Positions 33,717 to 42,973 of a stretch of DNA of 64,000 nucleotides are shown here, one piece after another (within the stretch, counting starts at the first letter, position 1; every line of letters starts with the position of its first letter). This DNA is from Microdochium bolleyi (taxonomy: Eukaryota; Ascomycota; Sordariomycetes; Xylariales; Microdochiaceae). The notes below the pieces were generated by a model, which searched no databases, was not told the DNA's origin, and was given only the letters and a program-made list of their open reading frames with translations. The stretch is taken from the NCBI GenBank assembly GCA_001566295.1, contig KQ964245.1:2237524-2301523 (forward strand), written 5' to 3'. Made by a program: the position numbers and the translations under genes.

Positions 33717-36700
33717 TCACGCGGCACGCGGCCGACCTCGACCTCTGCCGCTCCCGCGCGGGCGGCCACGACCACGGCTACGGCCTCGACCCCTTCCACG
33801 TGTCGCAACATACGTCCGCTTCCCGGGACCGCTGACTGATCCGGCATCAGAATCGTCTTGGGAGTGGTCATCAAGGCGAACGACGGTAGGCCCCTTCCTA
33901 AGCGGCGTGGGTTCGGCCGCAATAGATGACGCGCTTGAGGATGAGTTGCCTTCATCATCGGACAGCAGAGGCACGGGCTGTGTTCGTGTCTCATTGATGG
34001 TTCGTCTTGCCGGCGTGGATGCCTCTGGTGGACTCGAAGGTGCGTTGACTGGCGAGCTCTTGGCTTCAGGTTCGTTCAGCTCCGGCAGATCGGCTTCGTT
34101 TGCGGCAGGGCTCTTGGTTCGTGCTGGCATCGACTTGCGACCCCGGATCTTGATCTTCTTGCCCTTGAGCGCCATCCTCTCGGCCATGGAAAGGAATTGC
34201 ACATCTGCTGCTTGTACACCAACAGGCACAACTGGCTCGGACTTTCGTCCGGGTGGTCGCCCTCTTCGACGTGGTGGCGGAGGAGTAACTACATGCAGCT
34301 CGTCATCCCCCGACATGTCGGCTGCAGCGGGTAGCACAGGCTTAGGCTTGGGTGGACGACCTCTCCTCTTGCCTGTAGATGCCGCGGCAACCTGTTTAGG
34401 ACGTTCGAAGTCAGAGTCGGAGTCGTCGTTCCTGCGACGGGAGCTAGCAGCTGCTTGCCATTCGGCCTCAGCATCGCTGTCCTCGGCGTCAGGCATAGAG
34501 TCATCTTCATCAGCAGTTTGTGCCCGCTCCATGCGCAATCTCTTCCGGCTTTCGGGAGACGGGCGACTTGCCGCGGGTGCTGGAGTAGTAGACATGACAG
34601 CATCAGTCTCAGCTGGCAGACCACGCCGCACACCAGGGGGCCGCCCGCGTTTTCTGGTTACTGGTTGTTCCACAGTCTGGTCGGCGGGATGATCGACACC
34701 CTGCGCAAGCAGACCAGCTTCTGTAGCAGTTTCGGGGCCGAGACCAATCACGGTATCTGCTGCGAGATCAACTGCGTCGCCTGACAAGGGCTCGGCGGGG
34801 CCCTTGGGTGCGCGGCTGTAGGGACGGCTGGGAACAATGTCGTCGGGGTCGTCTACCGGCTCTTCTGGGTCCACATAAGGAGCTCGCGGCCTTGCGTGAC
34901 GCAAAGTAGGCCTCAGAGGATCTATGGGTAGAGGCGGGGCACGCGGCTTCTGTTGTGCAGGACGAGGAGCGCTGTCGGTCTGCAACAGGTCGCTGATGGC
35001 TTGTTCCACTGGAGTCGCCGTGTGTGTCGCAGGCGCCGGACTGGCACCACTGTTCGGGGTGGCATCACCGAAAGCCTCCATGAGAGCCGGGTCTAGGTTG
35101 GCGAGCTGTCCCAGATTGCCACTCTCTGGCTTCTTCTTGTTGTAGTTCTTCTTTGGGGCATGGAAATCCGGATCTTCTTCTTGGTTCAGACGCGCTCGGC
35201 GCTTCGCAAGGCGAAGAGTCTTCTGGATGTACTCGGACATCTGCGTCTCATTCGCATCGACGTTGGGGACTTGTGAAGCATCAAAGGCATCAAACAGGAT
35301 TCTGTTCTCGCTCTCGTCCTGCTCGTAGAAGCCCATCCCCATCATGCGGTTCTCCATCATCATGGAAGGATCCGGGTAGCTGGACGGGTCAGGATAGCTT
35401 GATGCGTCAGGATCCATGCCGGACTGGTCCCATTGACCAGACATGTCAGCCATTGGCACCATGCTTCCGGGTGCGCTCATCTGCGGCTGCTGGTTGTCAG
35501 GGTGATCGTGCCCAGCCTCATCGCCTGATTCGTCGCCGTTCGCTGGGCCAATATGCTCGTTACTAGCAGCTTCCAGCTCCAGCAGATCTTTCGACTTGGC
35601 AGCATCAGCTTTCTCCTTCAAGAGCTGCATACGTTTTGTGTCCTTGCTGCGGTTCTCCTCGCCGTTGGCCTTGAGCCAGTTGAGATTGTGGAGGCGGAAG
35701 TCAACAACAGCCTCGATGCTGCGATCGTCCGCGACCGGGCGTGTGTCATGACCCAAGAGAGTATTCTTGGGCACGTACGGCTGGGTGTTTCCACTTCGCC
35801 TGCATGCACCACAATTGCAGAAGCCGAGGCATTTCGGGCACTGCCAATACTCGGCCTCCATGGCGGTTTGTGGCATGATATCGAAGGCTCTCCATAGCAC
35901 TCCGTAGCAATAGGCCTCGGGGCACGTCGTGCAATACTGCAGCTTCCAGGTGTTGTCTTTGTGGATGCAAGTGTGGCACTTGTAGACTTCTCCTTTCTTG
36001 GCCTTGCGCTTGTACTTTTTCTTCTTCTTCACGCGACCTTCCTCGTCTACCTCCGGCTCGGGCTCGGACTCGGGGGCGGCCTGCTCCTCCTGGGGCTTAG
36101 AGATGTCGTTCCAGGGTCGTTTCTTGAGCTGTTCCTGGCAAATTTGGGCCACTGTCTTCTTGCGACTAAGACGCCTGGCAAGCTCTAAAGGCGGGGGAGA
36201 AATGTTGATGTCGACAAAGCCATCCTGCTGGATAATCATGCCACGCCACAACTCGCGCTTCTCCACGAGATCTGCCCAGTTCCACTGCTCGCACCATTGC
36301 AGACCGGAGATGCAGATGCAGGAACGTCCCATGGCATAACATTCCATGCAGATGTCGTAGGTATCCTCGTCGCCGTTGATCAGCTGACGGACGCAGTGTT
36401 TGCACGTGAGAAACTTGCTGAAGATGTTGGAACGACAGTACGAGCAGGTGATGTTGGAGTCGAACGGGATCTGCTCGACATTTGCTTGCTTCTGCTCAAA
36501 CATCTCACTGACCAAGATATCGGTGAAGAGGCGGAAGAGCTGTTTGAAGTCGGCCAGCATCCGCTTCGCACGTGTGTTGTTCTGCAACAGGTCTTGGCCG
36601 AGTCCCATCCAGTCGTTGTCTACCGTATCGTCAAAAGTCTGCAGCTCATTGTAGTACTTCTCCAGGGTGAAGTATATGATGGCCTTGTTCTTGTACTGCT

Positions 36701-37745
36701 CATCACGACAGACCAGTCTGGCTTTCGGCAGGGCTTCCTGCAGTGCCATCCCGAGCGTATCGACAGTCGTCCGGTTCCAGGCGACCTTCATAGTTCGAGT
36801 GCCCCTGTTCCAGACTTGATGCGGTGCCAACGGCGGAATTAGGATGAAATCGCCAGCCTTCTGTTCCACGATGTGGACAGGGAAGTTGGCCTTCTTCCAC
36901 GCATTGATCTGCGCAAAATGTTTCTCGATCTCGATGTCGTGGCCAAGCATGGATAGGAAGTATTCTCTGACGACCTCGCGGTCTTTTGTTTCAGTCATGA
37001 ACCAGATCGAGCTTCCAGGTTTCTCGCCGTTCTCATCTTCAGAGGCCTCGACCATGATGTTCTGCCCAAGACTTGCACACATTTCTCTGTGTGCCGGTGT
37101 GTAGGTGCCCTCATGGCCGATATAGCACATGAGGTTCTGAGCTCGCATTTCTTCTGGAAGACTGCTCATGAGATCTCCAGCAACCGCGACCGTCTTGTCC
37201 GATGCTCCGAAAATGTCGCTGTCCGCGTTATTATGAGCCGATGGGACGTCGCTGATGTTGTCGTTCATGTAGAAAACGTTTGGTGGTATGACCTTTTTGA
37301 GGTGATTGTACCATTCTGGTGGACAGTCGATGTCCTTCAAGTATAGCCTCTGCCGGCGTTCGTCGCGGAAATTGGTTGGCGTCCATTGGTTCGTGAGCTT
37401 GTTCATGTTTCTGAGGTAGTGTCCGGTTGTCATTGGGATGTCGGACTGGGCGTTGATGTCTCTGACGTTTTCTTGCTTCGAGCCATGTACTTTCTGGAGC
37501 CAGTCAACGTTGAACAGGTCGCGTGGGAGCACTTTTTCCCAACCCTCCACTACCAACGGTCGACCGCCCTCGATGACGTGAAGCTGTACGAGCTTCTCGA
37601 AGCCGGCTGGCCCAAGCCGACGGATCTTGACGAGCGGTACGCGTAAAACCCAGTCGAAGTTTGGCGCACGATCAACGAGATCGTGAAGGTCGAGATCTGG
37701 CGGGATCGGGTCGAACTTGGCTTGGGGGTGCATTGTGCTCGGCAT
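33717..37745 (-). CDS. JmjC-domain putative histone demethylase with CXXC-type zinc finger and AT hooks
   Basis: One frame of 1342 residues from an ATG. Residues about 170-335 form a JmjC fold with likely Fe(II) ligands H219 and E221 (TPAHREM) and H309 (PHQVWNRG), so catalysis is plausible. A Cys-rich module follows at 434-470 (CSYC, CKHC, CMEC). A basic stretch at about 572-585 could be a nuclear signal. Residues 590-650 resemble the 4CXXC R1-type zinc finger (CHTC, CTTC, CPKC, CNCGAC) found in the KDM3/JMJD1 and CDCA7 groups. AT-hook cores (KRGRPPG, RRGRPPK, RRGRPPG) occur near 1035, 1128 and 1160, and the C-terminus is an RGRGR-rich tail. I infer a nuclear, DNA-binding 2-oxoglutarate oxygenase acting on chromatin; the histone residue is unknown. 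It is divergent from COQ2. Confidence 0.9.
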   Translation of the reverse strand: MPSTMHPQAKFDPIPPDLDLHDLVDRAPNFDWVLRVPLVKIRRLGPAGFEKLVQLHVIEGGRPLVVEGWEKVLPRDLFNVDWLQKVHGSKQENVRDINAQSDIPMTTGHYLRNMNKLTNQWTPTNFRDERRQRLYLKDIDCPPEWYNHLKKVIPPNVFYMNDNISDVPSAHNNADSDIFGASDKTVAVAGDLMSSLPEEMRAQNLMCYIGHEGTYTPAHREMCASLGQNIMVEASEDENGEKPGSSIWFMTETKDREVVREYFLSMLGHDIEIEKHFAQINAWKKANFPVHIVEQKAGDFILIPPLAPHQVWNRGTRTMKVAWNRTTVDTLGMALQEALPKARLVCRDEQYKNKAIIYFTLEKYYNELQTFDDTVDNDWMGLGQDLLQNNTRAKRMLADFKQLFRLFTDILVSEMFEQKQANVEQIPFDSNITCSYCRSNIFSKFLTCKHCVRQLINGDEDTYDICMECYAMGRSCICISGLQWCEQWNWADLVEKRELWRGMIIQQDGFVDINISPPPLELARRLSRKKTVAQICQEQLKKRPWNDISKPQEEQAAPESEPEPEVDEEGRVKKKKKYKRKAKKGEVYKCHTCIHKDNTWKLQYCTTCPEAYCYGVLWRAFDIMPQTAMEAEYWQCPKCLGFCNCGACRRSGNTQPYVPKNTLLGHDTRPVADDRSIEAVVDFRLHNLNWLKANGEENRSKDTKRMQLLKEKADAAKSKDLLELEAASNEHIGPANGDESGDEAGHDHPDNQQPQMSAPGSMVPMADMSGQWDQSGMDPDASSYPDPSSYPDPSMMMENRMMGMGFYEQDESENRILFDAFDASQVPNVDANETQMSEYIQKTLRLAKRRARLNQEEDPDFHAPKKNYNKKKPESGNLGQLANLDPALMEAFGDATPNSGASPAPATHTATPVEQAISDLLQTDSAPRPAQQKPRAPPLPIDPLRPTLRHARPRAPYVDPEEPVDDPDDIVPSRPYSRAPKGPAEPLSGDAVDLAADTVIGLGPETATEAGLLAQGVDHPADQTVEQPVTRKRGRPPGVRRGLPAETDAVMSTTPAPAASRPSPESRKRLRMERAQTADEDDSMPDAEDSDAEAEWQAAASSRRRNDDSDSDFERPKQVAAASTGKRRGRPPKPKPVLPAAADMSGDDELHVVTPPPPRRRGRPPGRKSEPVVPVGVQAADVQFLSMAERMALKGKKIKIRGRKSMPARTKSPAANEADLPELNEPEAKSSPVNAPSSPPEASTPARRTINETRTQPVPLLSDDEGNSSSSASSIAAEPTPLRKGPTVVRLDDHSQDDSDAGSVSGPGKRTYVATRGRGRGRSRGRGRPRGSGRGRGRPRAA

Positions 37746-38548
37746 CTTGGCTTTTGGGCCCGAAGAGGTCGGGTACCGTACTTGTATTGACTTTCTGATT
37801 GCGTGGTGTTGCCTGCGCGTGCACGGCGTGGCAGTTCGGAGTAGTCGAGGTTGCTCTCACGAACGTCTCACAGGCGGGCGCAGGCGCATGTCGTATGACG
37901 ACAACGGGCGCCAGAAAGGTTACGGTAAGCTATCGAAGCATCGCAATAGCTTCGCCGGGTCAATGCGGCAGTATTCGCGTGCGCCGCGGGCGTCATCGAG
38001 GTGTGATGCTGGCGATGTGCCGACAGGCGCTGGTAGAGGTCGACGAAGGCGACTCTGTTTGTCGGCGCGGGAGACGCGACACTCCAAAGATTCAAAGTGC
38101 GCGAGCGGGGACAATCCCGTCACTGCCGAGCACCGCCGGGCGAGCTCCAACAGAGGAAGACGCTGTGGGGCCCGCGCGGCCAATCACTCCAAGGGCTAAC
38201 TCTGGGTGCGGAACGGCACCGGACACAAGTCGGAATGATCGTGGCAAGCTTCACAAATGGCATTGTCGGGCTTGGCTAGGTGTCGTCTTCCTCGCACAAT
38301 TGAGCAGTGAGCAGGGAGGCCGCGTAGACATCGGCGCGAGAGCTAGCAGGTGAAGGGACCACAGTGGGCTAGCAGAGAACCGCGGACGAGACTTGCCCGT
38401 GTTATGCCTCGTTGCAAATTTCAGCCTTTGCTGTGAAAGGTAAGTAGCGTCCTGTTATCCAGGGCAATGCTGTTTGCTGCTAGCCGAGTCCCTTTGCCGT
38501 CAACTAACCCGGTCACAGGCTGCTCTAGTCCATCGCCACATCGTGACC
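37746..38548. promoter_or_regulatory. Shared divergent promoter region, JmjC gene and COQ2
   Basis: About 800 bases separate the start codons of the minus-strand JmjC gene and the plus-strand COQ2 gene, so both promoters must lie here. The COQ2 side contains a probable leader intron (38440-38518) and, just upstream of it, a ten-codon upstream ORF from the ATG at 38404 to the TGA at 38434-38436. No specific factor sites are claimed. Confidence 0.6.
38440..38518 (+). other. COQ2: Probable 5' UTR intron of COQ2
   Basis: A consensus donor GTAAGT at 38440, branch site CTAAC at about 38504 and acceptor CACAG ending at 38518 define 79 bases. Splicing removes the open frame that would otherwise extend COQ2 upstream without an ATG, leaving the ATG at 38549 as the first in-frame start. 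Confidence 0.7.
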
Positions 38549-39796
38549 ATGCTGGCAAAACAGCTTGCACATGGCGGCTTGCGGTGTCATCTGGCAAATG
38601 CCAGACCTGCCCGGTATCAACTTCTCAACCGTGCCAGTCATTGGCTCCATCACAGCTCTACACATCGGCCACTGGTAGCCAGACCCGCGGCACCGAAGCC
38701 ACTGAGCTCTGCTGCCGGTTCGCCAGAGCGTCCGTCGTTCTTGTCGCTCAGGAAATCACATCAAGCGGCATCAGCAGCACCTCCACCCGAGCTCGAGCCC
38801 TACTCGCCTCCCACTGCTGGCATCCTGTCACACCTGCCGAAGTCATGGGTTCCTTATGGCGAGCTGATTCGTCTTGATAAGCCGACGGGGACATACTATC
38901 TGTTCCTGCCGTGCCTCTTCAGCACTCTGCTCGCAGCGCCACTGGCGACCCCGATGACACCACCGCTCACCGTCCTCGGTACCTCGCTCCTGTTCTTCAG
39001 CGGTGCTCTCATCATGCGTGGTGCCGGCTGTAGCATCAACGATCTCTGGGACCGGAACTTTGACCCTCACGTGGCGAGGACGCGGCACAGGCCCATCGCC
39101 CGAGGCGCAATCACGCCCTTCGCTGCTCTCACATTCACCGGCTTCCAGCTCCTCGCAGGCCTCGGCATACTCCTCCAGTTTCCCCTGAGCTGCCTCTACT
39201 ACGGCATCCCCAGCTTGGCTCTCGTCGCTCTATACCCCCTCGCGAAGCGCGTCACGTACTACCCACAGGCCGTCCTCGGCCTCACCTTCTCCTGGGGTGC
39301 GATCATGGGCTTCCCCGCGCTCGGCATCGACCTGCTCGCGAGCACACCCGCCCTGACGGCGGCCGCGTGCCTCTACGGGAGCAACATCGCGTGGACGGTG
39401 CTGTACGACATGATCTACGCGCACATGGACATCAAGGACGACCAGAAGGCCGGGATCAAGAGCATCGCGCTCAAGCACGACGCCGAGACGAAGAAGGTGC
39501 TCTCGGGCCTCGCGGTGGTGCAGATCAGCCTGCTGGCTGCGGCCGGCACGGCGGCTGGGGCTGGGCCGGCGTTCTTCGTGGGCAGCTGTGGTGGTGCCGC
39601 CGTGTCGCTTGCTTGGATGATCAAGAGGGTTAATCTGAAGAGTGTGAAGGACTGCTGGTGGTGGTTTGTGAACGGATGCTGGATCACCGGAGGCGTGATC
39701 GCGGCTGGGCTAGGGTTGGATTATGCTGTAAGATATCTCGGTGAGGCAGAGTCCTCACAAAAGCTGGTAGCTGCACCAGGCGAGGACGACCTGTAG
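38549..39796 (+). CDS. COQ2: 4-hydroxybenzoate polyprenyltransferase, mitochondrial
   Basis: 415 residues from the ATG at 38549. The frame is open further upstream, but only through non-ATG codons inside the probable leader intron. The N-terminus (about 100 residues) is Arg/Ser/Ala-rich, fitting a mitochondrial targeting sequence. The UbiA family prenyl-diphosphate motifs are present: NDLWDRNFD at about 164-172 and DMIYAHMDIKDD at about 287-298, both with their Mg2+-binding aspartates. Seven to nine hydrophobic helices follow the family pattern. The enzyme attaches the polyprenyl tail to 4-hydroxybenzoate in the inner membrane, committing the ring to ubiquinone synthesis. The C-terminal tail after the last helix is a little longer than usual and unremarkable. 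Confidence 0.95.
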   Translation: MLAKQLAHGGLRCHLANARPARYQLLNRASHWLHHSSTHRPLVARPAAPKPLSSAAGSPERPSFLSLRKSHQAASAAPPPELEPYSPPTAGILSHLPKSWVPYGELIRLDKPTGTYYLFLPCLFSTLLAAPLATPMTPPLTVLGTSLLFFSGALIMRGAGCSINDLWDRNFDPHVARTRHRPIARGAITPFAALTFTGFQLLAGLGILLQFPLSCLYYGIPSLALVALYPLAKRVTYYPQAVLGLTFSWGAIMGFPALGIDLLASTPALTAAACLYGSNIAWTVLYDMIYAHMDIKDDQKAGIKSIALKHDAETKKVLSGLAVVQISLLAAAGTAAGAGPAFFVGSCGGAAVSLAWMIKRVNLKSVKDCWWWFVNGCWITGGVIAAGLGLDYAVRYLGEAESSQKLVAAPGEDDL

Positions 39797-40376
39797 GAAA
39801 AGCAGAGAGGCACATGCTCCGATGTACTGGATGTAACACTATATCAAAACCTTTCGGGTTTTCCTTCTCTAAGCGCACCATGATTCGAGACGTGCTGTCA
39901 CACTACTTGGTATTCTTCAAAATCCGCAGGTCGTCAAGGTTGTTGTTGACTACAGGCCGTCAACCCTGGTGGACGTGGTCAAGAATAATCACTTCGTAAC
40001 CGATGCTTTGACAAGTATTCATCACAAAAGGCACACCAGCAAGACTCAGTTTGTTCGTCGGCAGACAGAAGATCTCTATTCCTCGTATCTTTCATATCCC
40101 GCCATGGTATTCGTATGATTCAGACATCACGGCCAGACCATGTCTTTAGACCGCAACACCTATGAATGCCGATGAAAAATCAAGCAAGCCAATATCAACT
40201 CCGCATGTGCCCAGTTGAGAAGAAAAACCCATCCATCTTTTGTTGTTGACATTCGTGATGAAGATTTGCACAGGTCGATTGTAGTCGTTCGTGTGTGTGT
40301 GGTGGGGGGAAGAGGTCTTCTTTCATTCGTAGTTTTCCATTTTTCGTTTCCTTTTTTGCTGCGTCTCGCGCAACAT
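39797..40376. other. Convergent intergenic region, COQ2 and RPS23
   Basis: Both neighbouring genes end here, so it should hold two 3' UTRs and polyadenylation signals. The right side has T-rich stretches (for example around 40330-40360) that would be A-rich on the RPS23 strand. No gene seen. Confidence 0.6.
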
Positions 40377-41001
40377 CTAGGATCTCGGCTTCTCCTTCTT
40401 CTCCTTCCACAGGGCCAGCAGACCGACACCGGAAACCTTGACGACCTTGAAGCGGACACCGGGGATATCACCCTTCGCCTTGCCCTTGCGACCGAAACCG
40501 GCGAGGAGGACCTCGTCGTTCTCGTCGACGAAGTTCAAGCAACCGTCATTGGGGACTAGCGAGAGTACAGTTAGTATGTGGTGACTGGACGGGAAATCTC
40601 CGCCTCTGGTCATGCAGGTGTTGGTCTAGTCTCTCCAAAACGCTGATGTGGCCAAATCTCCAACCACCATGACCCCCCGAGACCATTCAACCAAACTGCA
40701 TGACCATCGTGCGGATAAAGGGAGTTTTGTGGGATGTCGTACCGAAAGCGGTGACCTTCTTGCCGTTCTTGATGAGCTGAACACGGACACACTTCCGGAT
40801 AGCGGAGTTGGGCTGCTTGGCCTCAACACCGACCTTCTCGAGGACGATTCCCTTGGCGTGGGAGGAGCCACCGAACGGCGAGGACTTGAAGGCAGTGCCG
40901 AGAGCACGCTTCTTGTAGGCAAGATCGGCCCACTTCTGCTCCTTACGGTTGAACCGCAGCTTACGCGCGGAGTTGAGACCTGAAGGCTTTCCCTTACCCA
41001 T
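40377..41001 (-). CDS. RPS23: 40S ribosomal protein S23 (uS12)
   Basis: Exons 41001-40743 and 40555-40377 encode 145 residues, exactly the eukaryotic RPS23 length. The intron (GTACGA donor, CTAG acceptor) splits the valine codon in KKVTAF|VPNDGCLNF; without splicing the frame stops soon after. uS12 sits in the decoding centre of the small subunit and monitors codon-anticodon pairing. The near-invariant KQPNSAIRKC loop is present, with P64, the proline hydroxylated in yeast Rps23, conserved. A TTACCACAG sequence just upstream of the ATG (minus strand) could be the acceptor of a leader intron. The early residues (KPSGLNSARKLRFN) differ slightly from yeast but are conservative. Confidence 0.97.
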
Positions 41002-41791
41002 GATGGCTGTGGTAAGAAACCCGACGAGTTAGCAACTGAAGCTTCTGTCCGCGTGGTGCACGGTGTGCCGCGTGAAAATAATCGCGCCAAGCGTGTTCGT
41101 CTGTCTCGATCTTTCGAAGCGCGGTATCTTGGACACTGGAAGTCAAGTGACTGATCGGGCTGCGGATGATGATTCTTGTCTGCTACGGGTGGCGCGATGT
41201 CGTCGAATTGCTCGGGTTTCGTGCAGTCGTCCGGAAGATACGTCGAGGCGCGATCGTGGCGATGGCGAGGGTTGAACACGGCACACAGCAAGGGGTAGTG
41301 CGAGGGTGTAGACCTACCGACTTATCTGGGTTGACGTGGTATGGTTGGGTATTGTCGAGGAGTCGTGCGTCTTCCAAGCCAGAGTTCGTAAAGTTGGGAA
41401 CCCAGGTATGTGATTTTTGCAGGGCGCCCACTTCTTGCGGGCACGAGAAATTGTGTGGTGCGAGCAAAAAAACCCTGATGTGGCTGGGCCGCCAGGAAGG
41501 TGGCGCTCTCAGGGATTGGTGTGGCTCGTGCATCTCCTCCAACACACAATCCCCGGTACAGGCATACACCTCTCCCGCCCCACACCACCTATTAGACTAG
41601 CCAGAACATGCACATCCAGGTTCCTACTCTGTCTCTCAGCCTCAGCTCTCGGCCAACCTTCGATCGCCGAGCAGCCAATCAAGAGGACTCCCCGACCTCG
41701 CAAAGACTCACCGTCATATGTACCTCTACACGCCATCTGATATGCAACAGTGATTACATTTGCAGCCTTAGCCCGCGGCGAAGATGTAGCC
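41002..41791. promoter_or_regulatory. Divergent promoter region, RPS23 and a hypothetical gene
   Basis: About 790 bases separate the two start codons. An open frame of 221 codons on the minus strand overlaps RPS23 in another frame and is not credible. A TTTGCAG acceptor-like site near 41759-41765 lies just upstream of the next start and might end a leader intron. Confidence 0.5.
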
Positions 41792-42772
41792 ATGTCTCAG
41801 ACCCAGCCAAAGCAGACATTGGCCAAGCCTCGCGACCCTCCACCTGCATTGTTCTTGCACCCATCACCAGCAGCCTCTCATGTCTCCCTTCCTGGCATCG
41901 CCGCTGCGACCAGCGGAACAGGCCAGGTCTCGTCTGGATCAGGCGTTCCGTCGTCCACAGAAACTCCGGTGAGGATGTCCTTGGACGCCGGCAGCGCGAA
42001 CCGAGGCGGTGGACCATCGGCACCGCCTCCTCTAGGGCGGACCGGCTCGCTGCTGAACCCGCGTAATGCAACCAGTGCCGGTGCCAGCGGCAACACCGCC
42101 GGCATGCCCCCTCGTCTCCTTGCTGGAGAGTCGTCACGCGCCACCGATAGAACCGATGCGCTGTGGGCTGAAATGCAGGCGACCCTGGAAGAGGCCGAGC
42201 TATCTGCGAGCGGCGGAACACGTGTCTTCGGGCCAGAGCATGATCGGAAGCTGGCGGAGCTACGCATGGCACAAATTGCACTCGCACAGGCCTGGGCTCG
42301 CAGTGAGGCAGACGACACCGTCGTGGAGAACAACAACATCGGCGAGCCGAATGAAGTGGGCAACCTCAAGGGCGCGCTGGGTGACATCGGCATCGCGGCT
42401 GCTGCTGTCGGTCTGGGTGGGAGCATCGCCCCACCGAACGGCGCAGGCAAGGCTGGACCTGGCGATGGAACCGACGGCGGCAAGAGCACCATCGGCAGCG
42501 GCAGCAACCATCCCGGAAGCAGCGGAGGTCCCGGGGGTCTCAGTAGCAACATGCTCGGCGGCAAGCTGGAGGAGGAGACGGAGAGAGATATCCTGCTTGC
42601 CAGGAAACGGCGAGAGGCCAACGATAGATACTTTAGCCGTGTCGATGATGGAGTGCGGGATGTCGTCGCAAAGCTCGAAGAGGTGGCTCTCGCTATGCGG
42701 GCCGTAGAGGAGGAGACTCGAGATGTCTGGGGAGACGAAAGTCTGGCCGGAAGCGTGGTTGCGCGAGACTGA
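41792..42772 (+). CDS. Conserved-looking hypothetical protein with C-terminal coiled coil
   Basis: 326 residues from the first in-frame ATG (context gccATGT). The frame is open upstream but without ATG. The N-terminal 115 residues are Pro/Ser/Gly-rich and disordered. A helical segment at about 130-165 (EMQATLEEAELSASG, then HDRKLAELRMAQIALAQAW) is followed by a Gly-rich linker at about 200-250. The C-terminal 75 residues are charged and heptad-like (EEETERDILLARKRREANDR, then DGVRDVVAKLEEVALAMRAV). The two helical blocks around a glycine linker suggest a coiled-coil partner of a larger complex, but I do not recognise the family and assign no function. Gene reality is supported by strong codon bias and the isolated long frame. 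Confidence 0.7.
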   Translation: MSQTQPKQTLAKPRDPPPALFLHPSPAASHVSLPGIAAATSGTGQVSSGSGVPSSTETPVRMSLDAGSANRGGGPSAPPPLGRTGSLLNPRNATSAGASGNTAGMPPRLLAGESSRATDRTDALWAEMQATLEEAELSASGGTRVFGPEHDRKLAELRMAQIALAQAWARSEADDTVVENNNIGEPNEVGNLKGALGDIGIAAAAVGLGGSIAPPNGAGKAGPGDGTDGGKSTIGSGSNHPGSSGGPGGLSSNMLGGKLEEETERDILLARKRREANDRYFSRVDDGVRDVVAKLEEVALAMRAVEEETRDVWGDESLAGSVVARD

Positions 42773-42973
42773 TGGGCACTCAACAGCGGGCACGTTTCGG
42801 CAACAACTCCGGTTGGTCATGGTATGACAAGTCTGGAGTTTGACAGAAAACGCACACGATCAGCGAACATGCTCACGAGGAGTCGACACGAAAGACAGCA
42901 AACAAGCTCCAACAGACGACACCATCAACTACACATCTTAGTCCTACGTACCCTAAGTCAACCCCGGGACATT

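Noticed and set aside
38474..38548. Longer COQ2 N-terminus
   Set aside because: The upstream frame starts at TTG and lies largely inside a consensus leader intron.
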